In this document: positions 8,540 through 17,500 of the stretch, piece by piece
How the letters are laid out: every line of letters begins with the position of its first letter
Position numbering within the stretch: position 1 is the first letter of the stretch
Source of the DNA: Vreelandella sp031769195
GTDB taxonomy: Bacteria; Pseudomonadota; Gammaproteobacteria; Pseudomonadales; Halomonadaceae
DNA: 64,000 nucleotides
Direction: 5' to 3'
NCBI RefSeq assembly: GCF_031769195.1
Contig: NZ_JAVHNP010000001.1
Coordinates: 186,001 to 250,000, forward strand
Made by a program: the position numbers and the translations under genes
Notes under the pieces: generated by a model
Database searches by the model: none
What the model saw: the letters and a program-made list of their open reading frames with translations, nothing else
Told to the model about the DNA's origin: nothing

Positions 8540-9685
8540 TTATATCAAGATAACGTCAAAGCCTGCTCCTCGCAGCATCGTTTCGAGATCTTGCGATGAC
8601 CCCAATAGCCTGACGGTGAGCGTGGCGAACTCGCGACGCAGCGGGTAGTGGGCACGGCAGTGATCAAAGCCTTTAACAATTCCCTGGTCTAATACCTGGC
8701 GTTGAAGCGCATCGTGGTCACGGCGCAAGTCATACACTGCCCGCACACACAGCCGAAGCGCCTCCTCCACCGGCAATGCACTCTGCAACGTTAGTGTGGC
8801 CAGCGCTGGCGGCGGGCAGAGTTCGTTAAAGGGCATGGCGCTAGGCAGGCCTAACTGCTCTGCCAACGCTTGCTGGATCATCCAGGTACCGCGCAGCTTG
8901 CCATCCAGGCTATGCCCGGCAATATGCGGCGTTGCCAGCGCGACCAAATCGCGCAGTCCTGCATCAATGCCCGGCTCGTCTTCCCATACGTCCAATACCG
9001 CTGTGATATCGCCCTTCCCCGCCAAGCGGCTGCGTAGTGCTAAGCCATCAATACAGTCGCCGCGCCCGGCGTTTAACAGCACCGTGCCCGGGGCCAATTC
9101 GTTGATGCGCTGAGCATTCAGCAGTTGATAGGTGGCGTGAGGCCCCTCTTTCACAAGAGGGGTATGCAGGCAAATAACGTCGCACTCTTCCATCAGTGCA
9201 TCGAGTGACACAAAGTCACTCGCGCCCTCTTGTTCCGCTCTGGGCGGGTCGCACACCCGCACCGCCATGCCGAGCGCCTGCAGGCGGCGCTGCAAGCGGC
9301 TACCCACATTGCCTGCCCCAACGATACCCACGGTGCGCGCAAGCAGCGGCCAGCCTTCTCGCTCGCTCACCGTCAGCAGGCTGCTGAGCACATAATCGAC
9401 CACCGCTTCCGCGTTGCATCCCGGCGCGCTGGCAAAGCCAATATCGCGCTCTTTGAGATAATCGAGATCAATGTGGTCGGTCCCAATCGTGCAGGTGCCG
9501 ACAAAACGCACCGGGCTATTGGCCAGCAGCGCGCGGTTCACTTGGGTAATGGAGCGCACAATAAGCGCATCGGCGTTTTGTAGGTCAGACGCACGGATCT
9601 CGCGCCCCGGCAGGCGGTGTAGGGTACCGGCACTCCCAAAACAGGCGTCGGCGGCGGGGATATTAGCGTCGATAACAAGTTTCAT
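8540..9685 (-). CDS. pdxB: Erythronate-4-phosphate dehydrogenase PdxB
   Basis: PdxB oxidises 4-phosphoerythronate in the DXP-dependent branch of pyridoxal phosphate synthesis. The 381-residue protein is a D-2-hydroxyacid dehydrogenase. The NAD-binding Rossmann motif GIVGAGNVGSR is at 120-130, the catalytic Arg is in LNAGRGDCID, and a His is in TPHIAGHSLDGK. The C-terminal dimerisation domain that distinguishes PdxB from plain hydroxyacid dehydrogenases is present (about 290-381). Its product feeds the cofactor used by AlaA and other aminotransferases. It is divergent from the WGR-like gene, with about 85 bp between the starts. Confidence 0.95.
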   Translation of the reverse strand: MKLVIDANIPAADACFGSAGTLHRLPGREIRASDLQNADALIVRSITQVNRALLANSPVRFVGTCTIGTDHIDLDYLKERDIGFASAPGCNAEAVVDYVLSSLLTVSEREGWPLLARTVGIVGAGNVGSRLQRRLQALGMAVRVCDPPRAEQEGASDFVSLDALMEECDVICLHTPLVKEGPHATYQLLNAQRINELAPGTVLLNAGRGDCIDGLALRSRLAGKGDITAVLDVWEDEPGIDAGLRDLVALATPHIAGHSLDGKLRGTWMIQQALAEQLGLPSAMPFNELCPPPALATLTLQSALPVEEALRLCVRAVYDLRRDHDALQRQVLDQGIVKGFDHCRAHYPLRREFATLTVRLLGSSQDLETMLRGAGFDVILI

Positions 9686-9769
9686 AGGCGTTTTGGTATC
9701 CGGGCTTTACAATACGCCCGCAATGGCTTGCTGTGCAGGCGTGATCAAGAAGTTGTTAAGGAGATGGGT

Positions 9770-10051
9770 GTGATCGTACGCTGGGAAACCGACCATGACT
9801 ATGTGTTGGTGCATATTCACCAGGATATGTTCGGCGACTGGATTTTTAGCCGCGCCTGGGGGCAGATCGGCACCCAGTTTGGCGGATTGAAACATCAGTT
9901 GGCGGACAGCCTGGAACAAGCAGAGATGTGGTTGGAGGATGAAACGACGATTCAGTCCTCCCGCGGTTTCCGTAAGGTGCTGGAAGCTGCCGACCACACG
10001 CCGGAAGGCCAAGAGGCCATGCGTCAGCTGTCGCTGTTAGACGCGCTCTGA
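9770..10051 (+). CDS. Small WGR-domain-like protein
   Basis: This protein of about 93 residues is not assigned a function. Its core, DWIFSRAWGQIGTQFGG followed by a helix with SLEQAE and a final SSRGFR, fits the WGR domain pattern, in which a Trp-Gly-Arg/Gln-Ile-Gly-Thr core is followed by an Ala-containing helix and a Gly-Tyr/Phe end. WGR domains occur in some DNA-binding and damage-response proteins, including eukaryotic PARPs. I chose the GTG at 9770 because TAAGGAG lies six bases before it; an in-frame ATG at 9764 overlaps too closely with that site. It is divergent from pdxB. Related short WGR proteins are, to my recollection, found beside pdxB in other Halomonas genomes, but I cannot verify this. 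Confidence 0.7.
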   Translation: MIVRWETDHDYVLVHIHQDMFGDWIFSRAWGQIGTQFGGLKHQLADSLEQAEMWLEDETTIQSSRGFRKVLEAADHTPEGQEAMRQLSLLDAL

Positions 10052-10107
10052 CGCATCCTCCTGTGTTTACCTGTTAACGAGTATCGATGGGCCAGCCCCC
10101 GGCTTCA

Positions 10108-10443
10108 TTACCCTAAGAAGCGCCGCCCGTTGCGCTGATGCGCCCCCACGGGTGGCGCCTGTTCCGGCGGCGTGGTGAGCGCGGCAAGCGCCGACTCATC
10201 CAGCCAGCCCCGCTCCTTCAGCCAGTGGCTTAAACGCGCCACATCGAAACCGCGATCCAGCTCAACTCCGTTGGCATCCACCAGCACAGGAATCCGTGTG
10301 CCGTATTGCTCCACCAGGGCGTCGTCATCGCTGATCTCAATGTGATGGAGCTCGATCTCTTGGTTGGCAAGCGTCGCTACCAGCGCCTCTAGCTGGGCGC
10401 ACAGATGGCACCCCAGCGTTGTGTAAATCGATAGTTCAATCAT
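10108..10443 (-). CDS. Glutaredoxin-like (DUF836-type) thiol protein
   Basis: This 111-residue protein has a thioredoxin fold of the small glutaredoxin-like DUF836 group. It starts with the strand IELSIYTTLGC and has a CHLC redox motif at residues 12-15. A cis-proline motif TRIPVLV near 50-56 and a final helix (SHWLKERGWL) complete the fold. It is probably a cytoplasmic thiol-disulfide protein; the partner is unknown. A proline- and arginine-rich C-terminal extension of about 25 residues follows the fold. It lies 34 bp downstream of rlmKL on the same strand, so it may be co-transcribed. Confidence 0.8.
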   Translation of the reverse strand: MIELSIYTTLGCHLCAQLEALVATLANQEIELHHIEISDDDALVEQYGTRIPVLVDANGVELDRGFDVARLSHWLKERGWLDESALAALTTPPEQAPPVGAHQRNGRRFLG

Positions 10444-10477
10444 CGCCCTTGCTCTTTATCGGCTCAGAAGGAGTGAC

Positions 10478-12688
10478 TCAGGAAGCGTGACGCAGCAAAA
10501 ACACGTGGTGCAAGTTAGTGCGACGCTGGAAGTCCGGGTCGAAGGTACGCGTTGTGATCTCCTCTACCGCGTAGCGTTCGCTCAGCGCTTCATCCAGCTT
10601 AAAGCGTCGCTGGTTGTTGGAGAACACCAGCGTACCGCCGGGCGCCAGACGAGCCATGGCCAGTTCCACTAAGCGTGGGTGGTCACGCTGCACATCGAGG
10701 GTGTCGCGCATTTTCTTGGAGTTCGAGAACGTCGGCGGGTCCATAAAGATCAGGTCAAACTGCGCGTTGGCGGTTTCCAGCCAGCGGAAGCAGTCATCCC
10801 GCACCACCCGGTGCAGCCTGGGGTCGAGCTTGTTCAGCGCAAAGTTATCTCGTGCCCACTCTAAGTAGGTGTTCGACATATCCACGCTAACGCTGTCGCT
10901 CGCCCCACCTAGCGCGGCCTGCACGGTGGCCGTAGCGGTGTAGCAGAACAGGTTGAGAAAGCGCTTGCCGCTGGCCATTTCTCCCAGCATCCGGCGTACC
11001 GGACGGTGATCCAAAAACAGGCCGGTATCCAAGTAATCGCGCAGGTTCACCCACAGCCGGGCGCTGCCTTCCTGCACTTCAAAACGCTCACCGCTGGCTT
11101 CGCGCTTTTGGTACTGGGCCGCACCGGTTTGGCGCTCGCGGCGCTTCACATAAATTTTGCTGGGGTCGACGGCTAGCGCATCGGGCAGCACTTCGAGCGC
11201 ATCAAATAGCCGCTTTTGCGCCTGGGCCGGGTTAATAGAGCTGGGCGCGGCGTACTCCTGCACGTGCACGCGGTCGCCGTAACGATCCACCGCCAGGGCG
11301 TACTCGGGCATGTCGGCATCGTAAACGCGGTAGCAAGTCTCACCGCTCTGCTTCAGCCATTTTTTCAGGCGTTTCTGGTTTTTCGCCAGACGATTGGCAA
11401 ACATCTGCGCATTTTCCGACACCGGCGGTTTTGCAGTGCTGCTGTCCTGAGACGCTACGCCCGCTTGTGAAGGCTCACTGCTCTCCTGAGCCGCCGGGCG
11501 AGCGCTGCCGATCTCCATCAGCAGCAGCTTGGCATCCAGCGCGCCATTTTTCAGCGCGTACTGCTTGTGGGCACGCAGGCCTAGTCGGTGGCCCAAGTCC
11601 GGGTTGCCGGTAAACATCGCCAGCGTCCAGCCGGGGAACAGCACTTTGGCTTTTTCACCGAGCTGGGCGTAGAGACGCACCAACTCAGGCAGCTCGCCCA
11701 AGCGCTCGCCGTAGGGCGGGTTGGTGATCAGTAGCCCCTGCTCGGCAGTCAGGGTCTCTGGCCGGGTCAGTTGGGCAAGGCTCTGGCCGTGGAGCGTTAT
11801 CAGCGCAGGAATGCCCGCCCGCATAGCGTTGGATTTAGCAGCGGTCAGCGCTGCCGGGCTTTGATCAAAGCCCAGCAGCACCGTTTTACAGCGTTTGCGG
11901 CCAATCGAAGCGCGTGCTTCGGCTTCCCGTTTTAATTCACTCCACACGGCGTTTTGGTGGCCTGCCCAGCCGTGAAAGCCAAACCGCTCGCGGTTGAGGT
12001 TGGGCGCTTGGTCGGAGGCCATCAGCGCCGCCTCAATCAACAGCGTACCCGCACCGCACAGCGGGTCGATCAGCGGCTCGCCCGCCTTGGCACGCTCTGG
12101 CCAGCCTGCCCGCACCAATAGCGCGGCGGCTAGGTTCTCTTTAAGCGGCGCATGGCCCACATCGCGGCGGTAGCCACGGCGGTGCAGGCTGTCGCCAGAG
12201 AGGTCAATCCCCAGACTCAGGTTGGCCCGGTGCAGGTGGGCGTAAATACGCAGGTCAGGGGTTTTAGTATCGACATTAGGACGCTCTTGACCGGCAAGCT
12301 GTAGCGCATCCACTACGCCATCTTTCACCGTTTGCGCGCCAAACCGCGTGTGGCGGATGTGGTCGCTGCGGCCATGAAAATCCACCGCCAGCGTCTTACC
12401 GGGGGCAAGGTGCTGGCTCCAGGAGATGCTTGCGACCACGTCGCGCACCTGTTCAGCGGTCTCCACCATGGATTCCCGCGCTAATAACATAATCACGCGG
12501 TTCGCTAAGCGGGACCACAAACATACCCGATAGGCGGTGGCTTGGTCGGCAGAAAAATAGACCCCCGCCACGGTGGTTTTACCCGGTGCGGCGCCCAGGG
12601 CTATCAGTTCGTCCGCCAGCAGGCCTTCAATGCCTTTAGGGCAGGTCGCCAGGAGGTTTAGGGGGGCAGTTTGGCTCAGCTCGGTCAT
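10478..12688 (-). CDS. rlmL: Bifunctional 23S rRNA methyltransferase RlmKL (m2G2445 and m7G2069)
   Basis: This 736-residue fusion has two SAM-dependent methyltransferases acting on 23S rRNA. The N-terminal half contains a THUMP domain (about 50-165) and the RlmL catalytic part with the LITNPPYGERLG motif near residue 330. The C-terminal half is the RlmK part, with FLNLFCYTATATVQAALGG and the MDPPTFSNSKK motif near 650. Length is close to the E. coli protein (702). A Ser/Pro/Glu-rich linker separates the halves near 400-425. Both catalytic motifs look intact. The gene is followed at 34 bp by a glutaredoxin-like gene. Confidence 0.96.
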   Translation of the reverse strand: MTELSQTAPLNLLATCPKGIEGLLADELIALGAAPGKTTVAGVYFSADQATAYRVCLWSRLANRVIMLLARESMVETAEQVRDVVASISWSQHLAPGKTLAVDFHGRSDHIRHTRFGAQTVKDGVVDALQLAGQERPNVDTKTPDLRIYAHLHRANLSLGIDLSGDSLHRRGYRRDVGHAPLKENLAAALLVRAGWPERAKAGEPLIDPLCGAGTLLIEAALMASDQAPNLNRERFGFHGWAGHQNAVWSELKREAEARASIGRKRCKTVLLGFDQSPAALTAAKSNAMRAGIPALITLHGQSLAQLTRPETLTAEQGLLITNPPYGERLGELPELVRLYAQLGEKAKVLFPGWTLAMFTGNPDLGHRLGLRAHKQYALKNGALDAKLLLMEIGSARPAAQESSEPSQAGVASQDSSTAKPPVSENAQMFANRLAKNQKRLKKWLKQSGETCYRVYDADMPEYALAVDRYGDRVHVQEYAAPSSINPAQAQKRLFDALEVLPDALAVDPSKIYVKRRERQTGAAQYQKREASGERFEVQEGSARLWVNLRDYLDTGLFLDHRPVRRMLGEMASGKRFLNLFCYTATATVQAALGGASDSVSVDMSNTYLEWARDNFALNKLDPRLHRVVRDDCFRWLETANAQFDLIFMDPPTFSNSKKMRDTLDVQRDHPRLVELAMARLAPGGTLVFSNNQRRFKLDEALSERYAVEEITTRTFDPDFQRRTNLHHVFLLRHAS

Positions 12689-13081
12689 GGTGATCGCCGC
12701 GCGAAAACGCGCGTTATTCCTATATATGGCAAATGAGTTTACGTCTTATGACAATTTGATGGTCGACAAGTGACCCCATCATGGTCTAACAATAAGAGGG
12801 TAGCTACTAAAAAACGCATGCGTTGCTTGTCTAGATCATTATTGTGCATGTTTCACAACACCGATAACGATCTATGGCTTGTTTGAGTTTGCCGCTTCGC
12901 CCGTTCAGCACGTGAGTGCTAGGCATCAGCGCTGAGGCAGCAGCTCTCTCTTGAACTTGAAGTCACCTCTCGAAGCAGAGTTGGCTAACGTCGGTGAAGC
13001 GCGCTCTTACGGGCATGCTTATACCACGTCGCCTTACGCCCTGCTTCTTATCAAAAGGCTTTCATGAAAAGAGGTTAGCCA
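12689..13081. other. Intergenic region between rlmKL and rmf
   Basis: This 393-bp stretch between divergent genes holds no convincing coding sequence. It must contain the promoters of rlmKL (minus) and rmf (plus). An AT-richer part lies near 12715-12860 and a TGCTTATAC element, a possible extended -10, near 13016. An AGAGG ribosome-binding site sits seven bases before the rmf ATG. I see no riboswitch or repeat. Confidence 0.5.
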
Positions 13082-13291
13082 ATGAAACGACAAAAACGTG
13101 ATCGCTTCCAACGGGCTTATGTTCACGGCTATAAAGCGGGCATTACGGGTCGCTCCCGAGATGATTGTCCCAGTCAAGATGTCAATTTACGCGAGTATTG
13201 GATGAGCGGTTGGCGTGAAGGTCGCGGCGATCAGTGGGATGGGATGACCGGCGTTTCCGGTATCCATAAAAACCCCATGGTCATGACCTAG
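13082..13291 (+). CDS. rmf: Ribosome modulation factor RMF
   Basis: RMF binds the 30S subunit in stationary phase and promotes formation of translationally inactive 100S ribosome dimers. The 69-residue protein is basic and carries the family signature RDRFQRAYVHGYKAGITGRS and a REYWMSGWREGR segment near residues 38-49. It is about 14 residues longer than E. coli RMF (55), the extra part being a C-terminal tail. The position between rlmKL and pyrD is the conserved one in gammaproteobacteria. A strong terminator follows, so it is monocistronic. Confidence 0.96.
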   Translation: MKRQKRDRFQRAYVHGYKAGITGRSRDDCPSQDVNLREYWMSGWREGRGDQWDGMTGVSGIHKNPMVMT

Positions 13292-13326
13292 TTAGTTTAC
13301 CTTTTACCCAAACATTTGGAGAACGG

Positions 13327-13351
13327 AGCCCGCTGCCAAGCGGGCTTTTTA
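13327..13351 (+). terminator. Rho-independent terminator after rmf
   Basis: Perfect 8-bp arms AGCCCGCT and AGCGGGCT enclose a GCCA loop and are followed by TTTTATT. The hairpin begins 36 bp after the rmf stop. Confidence 0.85.
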
Positions 13352-13399
13352 TTGCCTCTAAGTATGATCGCCTCGACGTTCAACCTCTCAGCGCGCCGC

Positions 13400-14416
13400 T
13401 CAACGGCCCTGCTTTAGCGCGTTGGCACACTGCTTCACCAGCGCCGGGCCTTGATAGATCAAGCCTGAATACAGCTGCACTAGGTCAGCCCCAGCCGCTA
13501 TTTTAGCCTTTGCTGTCTCACCGCTATCAATACCACCTACCCCGATAATGGGCAGCGTAGGAAGGTGCGCGCGCAGTTGGCGTATCACCGTATTGGACGC
13601 TTCAAACACCGGCTTACCGGAAAGCCCGCCCGCTTCTTGGGCCTGTGGGTCATCGCTAACGGCTTCCCGTGACACGGTGGTATTGGTCGCAATCACCCCA
13701 TCCAGCTCATTACGGGCAATACTACCCGCCACTAACGCTACTTCCTCTTCGCTCATATCGGGCGCAATTTTCACCAGCAGCGGCACGTGGCGGCCTGCTT
13801 GGGCATCTAGCTCGCGGCTTTTCGCACGAATGGGCCCCAAGAGAGCGTCTAACTGTTCACCAAACTGCAGCGTACGCAGCCCTGGCGTATTCGGTGAGGA
13901 GATATTCACCGCAATGTAGTCTGCCGCGCCGTGCACCGCGTTGAGGCAGGCCAAATAGTCATCCAGCGCGTGCTCCACCGAAGTGGTTAAGTTCTTGCCG
14001 ATATTGATGCCCACAATGCCGTTGTAGTGGCGCTTTTTGACCTGCGCGACGAGGTGTTCCACCCCTTTGTTGTTAAACCCAAAGCGGTTAATGATGGCCT
14101 CGTGCCCGGCTAACCGAAACAGGCGCGGTTTGGGATTACCCGACTGGGCTTTAGGAGTCACGGTACCCACTTCCACAAAGCCAAATCCAAGCGCGCCTAG
14201 AGCGTCAAGATGGTCGGCGTTTTTATCCAGCCCAGCGGCAAGGCCTACTCGGTTGGCAAAACGCAGCCCCATCAGTTCGACCGGGTCGCTGACCGGCTCG
14301 CCATAGACCCGTTGCACGCCCCCCACCTTATGAAGCGCGTCCAGCGCGTTCAGCGCCATGCCATGGGTCGTTTCCGGATCTAGGCGAAACAGCAGCGAGC
14401 GGGCAAGTGGGTACAT
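13400..14416 (-). CDS. pyrD: Dihydroorotate dehydrogenase (quinone), class 2, PyrD
   Basis: PyrD oxidises dihydroorotate to orotate in pyrimidine synthesis and passes electrons to quinone at the inner membrane. The 338-residue protein starts with the amphipathic membrane-docking helix MYPLARSLLFRLDPETTHG typical of class 2. It contains the FMN region GLAAGLDKNAD and the catalytic Ser loop NISSPNTPGLR. The C-terminus binds FMN phosphate (GVGGIDSGETA). The ATG at 14416 gives the usual length; an upstream in-frame extension of 19 residues looks noncoding. It is convergent with rmf. Confidence 0.97.
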   Translation of the reverse strand: MYPLARSLLFRLDPETTHGMALNALDALHKVGGVQRVYGEPVSDPVELMGLRFANRVGLAAGLDKNADHLDALGALGFGFVEVGTVTPKAQSGNPKPRLFRLAGHEAIINRFGFNNKGVEHLVAQVKKRHYNGIVGINIGKNLTTSVEHALDDYLACLNAVHGAADYIAVNISSPNTPGLRTLQFGEQLDALLGPIRAKSRELDAQAGRHVPLLVKIAPDMSEEEVALVAGSIARNELDGVIATNTTVSREAVSDDPQAQEAGGLSGKPVFEASNTVIRQLRAHLPTLPIIGVGGIDSGETAKAKIAAGADLVQLYSGLIYQGPALVKQCANALKQGR

Positions 14417-14493
14417 CAGCGAGACTCTCCTGAGCGTGGGCGAAGTGCGGGGCGGGCGCAGTATAGCGCACATTACCCTTGCTTCGCAGGATG

Positions 14494-14526
14494 AAAAAAA
14501 CCGCGCCCTGGTCTCCCAGGGCGCGG
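14494..14526 (-). terminator. Rho-independent terminator after gdhB
   Basis: Perfect 11-bp arms (CCGCGCCCTGG on the plus strand) enclose a 4-base loop. On the minus strand the stem is followed by seven U residues (14500-14494). It lies 45 bp beyond the gdhB stop and separates it from pyrD. Confidence 0.88.
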
Positions 14527-14570
14527 CTTTTCGTTTAGAACGACGCTTTTCTCATAGAACCCGCAAGGGC

Positions 14571-17500
14571 TTATGCTTCGCTATCGCTCTCCGCTAAGTC
14601 CACCAACTCACGCACCGCGACGGCAAACAGCGCGAACCCACCTTCGCTTCCGCCACGCACTTCGTCGATCAGGCGGCACCAGCGGCGGTGCAGCTCCGCG
14701 TGCTGCTCTAACCACTGCGCTACCCGCTCTGGGGTGTCGCGGCTACCGGCTTCTAACTTCAGAACGCTGGTAGTCAGCGCCAGCTGCTGGCGGTCGATAT
14801 CATCACGGAAGGTTTCCCGTGCCTGCGCCTGCCAAGCGTCGCGCACTTCAAGGTGGGTGACCTGCTGAATCATCCAAGGAAGCTCTAGGCGGCTGCCGAT
14901 TTCATAGAACACCTCGGCCACCCGCTGGGGCTTCTCGTTGGTGAGACGAGCCGCTTGAATGATGCCCAGGCCAGCGTAGAGGCTTGGCGCCGCAGCGACA
15001 GTCGCGGCCAGCGCTTCAGGCACTCCCTCGGCCTGCAGCTCGTCGCAGCGCTGACGCCACGCAGCCTGCTCTTCACCGCTCAGCAGTTCGCCAATCCCCT
15101 CCTGCAGCTGCGCTAAGCGGGGCCCGAAGTACTCAATGGTATCTTGAGTGGTGAGCCCAAGGTGCTGACGCAGGAACCAGCGCGTTGCACGGCGAATCAT
15201 GCGCATCAGATCCAGCATCATGGAGTACTGCACGCGACTGGGCACTTGGTTATCCAGTGCTTCAATCTGCGCCCATAAGTCGGTCAGGTTGAAAGCATCC
15301 CGCGCCATGACGTAGGCACGCGCGATATCCGCTCGGCCCGCGCCTGTCGAGTCCATCAACCGGCGCACAAAGACGATGCCCATGTGATCGACGAGGTCGT
15401 TAGCCACCTGGGTTGCCACAATTTCCCGCTTCAGGCGGTGGTCGTACATCTCGGTTTGGTAGCGCTCGGTGAGCACCGCGGGGAACAGGCGCTCCAGGTG
15501 ACGGTGAATATACAGATCATCCGGCACGTCAGAGTTGATCAAATCGCCCTTCAGGGTGCTCTTGGCGTAGGAGATCAGCACCGACAGCTCTGGCAGATGC
15601 ATGCCCTGGTTGTTGCTGGCGCGCTCTTTCAGCACGTCATCGGCAGGCAAGAACTCCAGCTCACGGTCGATTTGACCGGCGGACTCCAGCTCGCTGATAA
15701 AGCGGCGGTACGGCCCCATGCCTTGGTGGGAAAGAATCTCCGACAGGTCCAGTGCCTGGGTCTGGCGATAGTTGTCCAAAATCACCAGGTCGGCGACTTC
15801 TTCGGTCATATCGGCCAGCAGTTGGTTACGCTGCTTGTCGGTCATATCACCGCGCTTGACCACTTCATCGATCAAGATTTTGATATTGACCTCGTGATCC
15901 GAGCAGTTCACACCGCCCGCGTTATCGATAAAGTCGGTATAGACGCGCACGCCGTTGGCAGCGGCTTCCATTCGGCCACGCTGGGTCAAGCCCAGGTTGC
16001 CGCCTTCGCCCACCACACGGCAGTTCAGCTCTTTGCCGTTGATACGCAGCGCGTCGTTGGCTTTATCGCCCACGTCCGCGTCGGTCTCTTCGGAGCTTTT
16101 CACGTAGGTGCCGATACCGCCATTCCAAATCAGGTCAACTTTCGCCTTGAGCATGGCGCGAATCAGATCGTTGGGCGACAGACGGGCTTCTTCAATACCA
16201 AACACCTGCTGCATTTCCGGCGTGATACTGATCGACTTAGCGCTACGATTGAAGATACCGCCACCTTGGGAAATCAGCTCGGCGCTGTAGTCTTCCCAGC
16301 TAGAGCGGGGCAGATTGAATAGACGCTTACGCTCTGCAAAGGCCGCAGCCGCATCGGGATTCGGGTCGACAAAGATGTGCATGTGGTTAAACGCACCGAC
16401 CAACTGAATCTTATCGGACAGCAGCATGCCGTTACCGAACACGTCACCGGCCATATCACCGACACCCACCACGGTGAACAGGTCTTCTTGGGTATTCACG
16501 CCCAAATTTTTGAAGTGACGCTTCACGGATTCCCACGCACCGCGGGCCGTAATCGCCATCTTCTTATGGTCGTAGCCGTTTGCGCCACCTGAAGCAAAGG
16601 CATCTCCCAGCCAGTGGCCGTACTCTACGGAAATGGCATTGGCGATATCGGAGAAGGTTGCGGTGCCTTTATCCGCTGCCACCACTAAGTAGGTGTCATC
16701 TTCATCGTGGCGTACCACGTTTTGCGGCGGCACCACCTCGCCACCCACCAGGTTATCGGTGACATCCAGCAACGCGCGAATAAAGATCTGGTAGCACGCA
16801 ATACCCTCTTTCTGCTGGGTTTCGCGGTCGGCGTTTTCTGGCATGCGTTTGCACACAAAGCCACCTTTAGCACCCACCGGTACGATGACCGCGTTTTTCA
16901 CCTGCTGTGCTTTAACAAGGCCCAGCACTTCGGTACGGAAATCTTCAAGACGGTCCGACCAGCGCAGGCCACCACGGGCCACTTTGCCGCCGCGCAGGTG
17001 AACCCCTTCTACCCGTGGCGAGCAGACAAAGATTTCAAACGCCGGGCGCGGCTTGGGCATACCGGTGACTTTCGACGGCTCAAGCTTGTAGGAGATGTAA
17101 TCCTTAAAGCGGCCATCGTCAGTTTTCTGGTAATAGTTGGTGCGCAGGGTCGCTTGGATCAGCTCCATAAAGCGGCGCAGCAGCTGGTCGTCGTTCAGGC
17201 TGGCGACGCCATCCAGGTGCTCGTTGAGGCTGGCAAGGCAATCGTCGACGCTGCTGGGCTGCTGGGCAGGGTCGAAACGTAGCCGGAACAGCTGAACCAG
17301 GGTTTGGGTAATCGCCGGGTAGTTCGCCAGGGTCGCAGCGATATAGTCCTGGGACATGCCGAAGCGGATCTGCTTCAAATAGCGGGCGTAACCGCGCAGC
17401 ATGGCCACTTCACGCCAATCCAGGCCAGCCCCAATAATCAGGCGGTTAAAGGCGTCGTTATCAGCCTCGCCTGCCCAAATACGCTTGAACGCTTCGCTGA

